From Cichorium intybus (Eukaryota > Streptophyta > Magnoliopsida > Asterales > Asteraceae): 64,000 bases of DNA. Shown here piece after piece: positions 59,674 through 64,000 of the stretch (the stretch's first letter is position 1; the number at the start of each line of letters is the position of its first letter). The notes under the pieces are model-generated. The model saw nothing but the letters and a program-made list of their open reading frames with translations, was not told the DNA's origin and made no database searches. A program made the translations under genes and the position numbers. The DNA is taken from positions 117,913,798 through 117,977,797 of the forward strand of contig CM042012.1 of the NCBI GenBank assembly GCA_023525715.1, written 5' to 3'.

Positions 59674-60441
59674 TGCGGGGTTTCTATGCAATAAATAAAC
59701 ACAAAATAACCTAAGGTTCACATGCAACCCTAATATTGATCTATGTTTTCTTCTATGAAGATTAGAACTTAGAACCTAAAGGAAACAATTCAATTCTAAA
59801 GAAGAATTAAGAAAAACCAACCTTTGATCTTATGATCCTTTTAAGCAGCAGCAAAAGTATCCTGCCTCAGATGAAAGTCACACCCAGGGGATGGAAGAAT
59901 CAGTCCAGCAGAGTGAATCCAGAGAGAAGATGGCGTGAATATGAGGTGCCAGGGGGTTCCTTTTATAGTCTCCAAGGGTTACACCTGAAACCCTAAGGAG
60001 CCTCCAATTGGACAAGGCTTTTGACCACTTGGACCAGGCTTACCAAAACCCTAATTAGGGTTTCGCCAACCCTTGGAGAAGCCTCCAAGGTGGCGCCACT
60101 TTTGGTCCCTGGTTTTCCTGGCCAGTTATCCAACTATTGAATAAATACCAAACCAGTCCCTGCACCTTTTAATTAATTAATTTAATCTCCAAATTAAATC
60201 TAATTAATTCTAGATTAAATCTCAATTAATTAATATAGTTTCTAATTAATATATTAGCACTTAAATATATTAATAAACCATATATATATTTTCTATTGAT
60301 TTATTATACAATTAATAAATCAATTATTCTCTCTACTGAACTATCTTTCCTCCACCCATGAGGGCAACCCAAATGGACTTTGCTTTTAACCATAAGATAA
60401 AAGTTCAATTACAAGTCATGGCTTAGACACATAATCCAACA
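59674..60441 (-). repeat. Copia-F 5' LTR
   Basis: 768 bp, followed on the right by AATAT. Differs from the 3' LTR at, for example, GCAATAAATAAAC against GCAATCAATGAAC and CACATAATCC against CACCTAATCC. Confidence 0.93.
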
Positions 60442-60446
60442 AATAT

Positions 60447-60735
60447 ATTATATAGTCATAAATGAGTACAAAACAATTTGTAGATCTACTACATAAGGTC
60501 GCCATGTTATTAACCATAAATGATTATATATCAGTTATTCATAAATGATTACCCGGTGATTTAATCATAATGATTATGTATATAATATTTACAATTTAAC
60601 AGGTGGAATTTCAATGCTATTTTCGGGTCTACCTAAAAGCCTTGGGAACTTACTTGTCAAAGTGTAAGGATGTAATATTATGTGGTAGTACTTAATGCAT
60701 ATTTCCTCTCAAAGTTGGATGTTGTCTTTGGACTT
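60447..60735. other. Intergenic with ATAAATGATTAC motifs
   Basis: Repeats of CATAAATGATTA at 60460-60600 continue a motif present left of Copia-F (52690-52740) and again at 61610-61990, so Copia-F split this AT-rich repeat region. Confidence 0.55.
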
Positions 60736-60740
60736 GCGTG

Positions 60741-61462
60741 TGTTGGAATTAGTGTCCATGGTCATCAACTAGTGGTAATATTTCTAATAATAGCAGGGTT
60801 CTTTTAGATTGCCCTTATGACCCAGAAAAACAATAGAGTTAGAAAATTTAAAGGGATGATTAGTTTATTAATTTATTGAGAAATAAAATAATTAGAAACT
60901 GAATTAGCAAATTAAATGATAAATTAATTTGGAATTAATTTTATAGAAATCAATTAAAGGGACTAGATTGTGATTAATTAAAAGTTTAATTAATAGAACA
61001 AGTCCAGGGGTGCGGCCGCCAAAAGACTCATTAAGTTTGAAACACTATGAGCCTTGCAGTATAAATAGAGGCCTTGGGGTCAAACCTTAAGGCATCCCAA
61101 GCCTTCATTGAACTGCCAACCCTCCTCCTCCCTCCGCTTTCTATGAAAACTCTTCCTTCTCTAGGGTTAGAGTTCTTTGCCTCATTTCTCAAGCAAAAAC
61201 TCTGATCTGTCTGGTTTTTTGGAGATCCTGGGTGTGAATCATCAGAGAGATTCTACTTTTTGGATTCTGTTCATCCTTGCAATCGTGACACTGGCCAGAA
61301 ATCAAAGAATGAGACTTGCTAATGTATATTTTGTTAAAAGTTAAAGTTGTTGTAACTGATATGAGCTGCATGATCCTGAATTTTGTTGATGGATATTATA
61401 TGATTTGATACTGTTAAGACTTTCGATGTATGAATTTGTGTTTATATGATTGAATCCCAACA
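60741..61462 (+). mobile_element. Solo LTR (family G)
   Basis: 722 bp, TGTTGGAATTAGTG...TGAATCCCAACA, duplication GCGTG at 60736-60740 and 61463-61467. TATAAATAGAGG near 61060 gives plus orientation. No internal region. Confidence 0.88.
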
Positions 61463-61467
61463 GCGTG

Positions 61468-62110
61468 GTCCTAGTTATTGCTTCTGTGTTGACTAGACAA
61501 TGTTGGATGAAATACTCGTGTTTTAATAAATGAATCTGCAAAATTGGCTACTATTTTTTGTGGTGGTGTTTTGATTAACGTACATTACTTTTTAATTCTT
61601 AGATTGTGGTATATTCATTTACGATTACAGCTGTAATAGTTTTTATGCATACCATTGTGCTTAATTTATTCATTCATGACTACAAATATATTGGATTTTT
61701 TATCTTTATATTGTGTTTTGATCATTTCATGATTACAATTGTATTTATATATGATTACCAATGTATTTTGATTTTTATCTTTGTAAAATATAGCTAAAAA
61801 CAGATTCACTAAAATTATAAAAGTAAATCATTTTTATTCATTCGTGACTACAAATATAGTGGAGTTTTATCTTTATGTTGTGTTTTATTCATTTTATGAT
61901 TACAATTGTATTCATAAATGATTACAAATGTATTTTGATTTTTTATCTTTGTAAAAATATTGCTAAAAATAAAATCACTAAAATTATAAAAGTAAATTAT
62001 TTTTCATTCATTTATAAATGAAATTGTATTAACACAAAGAATTTATAAAATTTTTAATTTTTATTTTTGAGAGAAAAAACTGATAAAAGCGTATTTTACC
62101 TTCCATTAAT
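61468..62110. other. Intergenic, AT-rich with diverged repeats
   Basis: Three loose copies of a unit with TTCATKACTACAAATATA...TTTTTATCTTTRT (about 61660-61980). No coding potential. Confidence 0.55.
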
Positions 62111-63035
62111 AAAAAAAATCAATTAAATATCTTTTCTTTATAACTGTCGATCAAAATCCCTTGATTTAGGTAATTGTCAATCAGAATCCCCAAATTTTGT
62201 TGAGCAAATGTGGAGCCTGATCCGAACCGGAGCAATCGAAGACAACCGAAGAGGACATGCTTTCTGAAGCAACCATAAACAGAGGCAAGATTAACCAGTG
62301 CTGTTGAGTTTTGCATCTCGAACGAATCCTCAGTCACTCGGTCAAGTGGGAGTTCTTTGCTTTGGTTAGACTAACCATAGCGAATTGATGAATGAATAAA
62401 AGTATTATTTCTAAAGATCAGTAGAAGGTTGAAACCAAGGGCATGAGATTAGCAGGACCGAAGCAGCCTAACTTCGTCTAGATCAGAAGTCATGTTCTTG
62501 GTTGAGGCATACAGAGAAGGCATACAAGATAGACAGCAGAAGTCGTTGGAGACCTAGGCTGCTTACCATATCAAAGGACTGTGACAAAGCAAGAACTAAG
62601 TCCGGACCAAGGAGTTGTGTCCGAGGAAGCCAATCATTAATATCTTTTGCAGACAGATGTTCATGATGACAACTGTAGCATGGGCTACGGTCACAATTGT
62701 GGACACATTAGCAGCAAAAGAAGATGATACAACAGTATCCTCTGACCGATGGTAGTTCAGGCAGTTGAGTCTTTCTTGAAAGAAGAGTTGGCCCTTGTAC
62801 GAAGTGTAGTCCGACAGAAGTGCAGAAGCATAGTCAGACAGTCACACAATCTCTTATGAAGGGAGGCATTCAACCGAAGACCAATAGGGTGTCTTCTGTC
62901 TGAGGTAAAGCCTTGGTCAGACCCTGCATTGGTGTTGTCACTTCAGCTGTCAGAAGTATCTTGGAAACACGTGAACAACAGTTCTATGTGTCAGGGGACA
63001 GCATGGGGAGCAAGGAACAATCACTTTATAGCCTG
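62111..63035. other. Unassigned medium-GC repeat, left part
   Basis: From about 62330 the base composition changes to about even GC, rich in CAGAAG, CCGA and AAGG phrases, resembling an LTR or leader of a large plant retrotransposon. It continues after the solo LTR at 63826-64000, where TATTTATACATCTCTC could be promoter-like. No ends within the window and no protein recognised. Confidence 0.35.
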
Positions 63036-63040
63036 TAAAG

Positions 63041-63820
63041 TGTTGGATTAGGTGTCTAAGCCATGACTAATAATTTGTATTTACCTAATTAATAGTAGCA
63101 AAGTCCATTTGGGTTGCTCTCATAGCTGGAGGTTTGGTAGAAAGTTCGGTAGAGAGAAATGTTGATTTATTATGTGATTAATAAATTAACAGGAATTAAA
63201 TATATGGTTTGTTAATATATTAAAGTGATAATACATTAATTAGAAACTATATTAATTAATTAGAAATTAATCTGGAATTAATTAGATTTAATTTGGTGAT
63301 TAATTTAATTAATTAAAGGTGTAGGGACTGAAACTGTAATTATTCAATAGTTGAGTAAGTGACAGTTATAGTAAACCAAGTGACCACGAAAATTTTGTAT
63401 GGGATAATACATAATTTCGATGATAATAAGTTAGGATAAATGGATTTGAATTGTAAGATAAAGGCTTATCTTATTTGAATTCAAAAAGGTTTATCTCTAA
63501 AGGCTTATATGGTTATCGGTTGGAACCTATAAATAGGGATCCCCATGCACACCATTTGGCACGACTTTTTGACTCTATTTTCTCTTTAAATTTCGTGACC
63601 TACCTCCCTAGCTTGGGTGTGATCTCATTTGAGGCAGGACACTTGTGCTGCTTAGCTTGCAAGAAACAACTAAAGGTTAGTTTTTCTGATTTATTCTTTT
63701 GGTTAATTTTTGTTTGGCCTTTAAGAATTAGTTACATGTTCAAAGTAAGAAAACATAGATCCAATCTAGGTTGCATGTGAACTTAGGATTTTAGTTCATA
63801 GATTTGCAGAAAACCTTTCA
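63041..63820 (+). mobile_element. Solo LTR (family E), second copy
   Basis: 780 bp, TGTTGGATTAGGTG...AGAAAACCTTTCA, duplication TAAAG at 63036-63040 and 63821-63825. Same family as 45173-45948 in the opposite orientation. CCTATAAATAGGG at about 63526 is the likely TATA region. Confidence 0.9.
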
Positions 63821-63825
63821 TAAAG

Positions 63826-64000
63826 TGACTAGGTTCAGGCCTAATTTTTCATTTTCTTCTCTCGTCCAAGACCTTGCGTGTTCAGCCTTCCATATTTCGC
63901 TATTTATACATCTCTCTCTACTCAATGTAATATGTCAAAATATATCCAATGTTCTAGTTGTTAACATTGAGTAGTGTAGTCATAGAATTTCTCTTGTAAA
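63826..64000. other. Unassigned repeat, right part
   Basis: Continuation of the sequence at 62111-63035 after the solo LTR; the join restores CCTG-TAAAG-TGACTAGG. Runs off the window. Confidence 0.35.

Larger units (their letters stand above)
52778..60441 (-). mobile_element. Copia-F: young Ty1/copia element, Angela/BARE-like
   Basis: Minus strand. 5' LTR 59674-60441, 3' LTR 52778-53545, both 768 bp with about six differences by eye. AATAT duplicated at 52773-52777 and 60442-60446. PBS TGGTATCAGAGC at 59672-59661; polypurine tract AAGTGGGAGAC next to the 3' LTR. gag-pol frame 58393-54362 with two in-frame stops and no frameshift. The RT wording (LKQASRSWN, GEAAYILGI) resembles Angela/BARE-1; lineage inferred. 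Confidence 0.93.

Overview
The window is plant nuclear DNA, most likely from an eudicot with a repeat-rich genome. A composite such as lettuce is my guess, from repeat style only; no sequence here proves it. It is AT-rich, carries spliced plant genes, long (TA)n and (GA)n microsatellites, and nested LTR retrotransposons, Helitron and hAT elements. Nothing bacterial or viral was seen, and there is no CRISPR array.

Only two host genes are supported. At the left edge, on the minus strand, are the first exon and part of the second of the mitochondrial 3-methylcrotonyl-CoA carboxylase beta subunit (leucine breakdown); the rest lies outside the window. At 34437-36120, also on the minus strand, is a complete four-exon group A bZIP transcription factor of the ABF/AREB (abscisic acid response) family, 403 residues, with a probable 5'UTR intron. 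The space between and around them is mobile DNA.

Layout: 1567-4252 is a non-autonomous Helitron on the minus strand. 4478-16549 is an old hAT element (8-bp target duplication TGTACATG) split by a 10.5-kb Sirevirus-like copia element (5709-16246) with almost identical 1259-bp LTRs. 19211-19427 is a near-perfect 215-bp foldback. 19606-30288 is a Tork-like copia element, itself split by a coding-free gypsy-type element (20491-24604) and by a solo LTR (24953-26917). 32138-33868 holds two hAT derivatives. 40728-47042 is an older Tork-like copia element, split by a hAT MITE (42136-42559) and a solo LTR (45173-45948). 47252-52660 holds microsatellites, a MITE, a decayed PIF/Harbinger transposase gene and a tandem-repeat element. 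52778-60441 is a young copia element with 768-bp LTRs. 60741-61462 and 63041-63820 are two more solo LTRs, the second belonging to the same family as 45173-45948. Target-site duplications fix most of these boundaries to the base.

The most interesting signal crosses elements. Four LTRs of different families (Sirevirus-like, Tork-like, gypsy-type and the solo LTR at 24953) each carry a cluster of a GC-rich near-palindrome built on GTCGCGACGCGA a short way upstream of a TATAAAT box, in the direction of transcription. The four other LTR types in the window have the TATA box or the termini but no such block. This looks like a shared or exchanged promoter module. The gypsy-type element's 5' LTR also diverges abruptly from its 3' LTR exactly at one copy of this motif.
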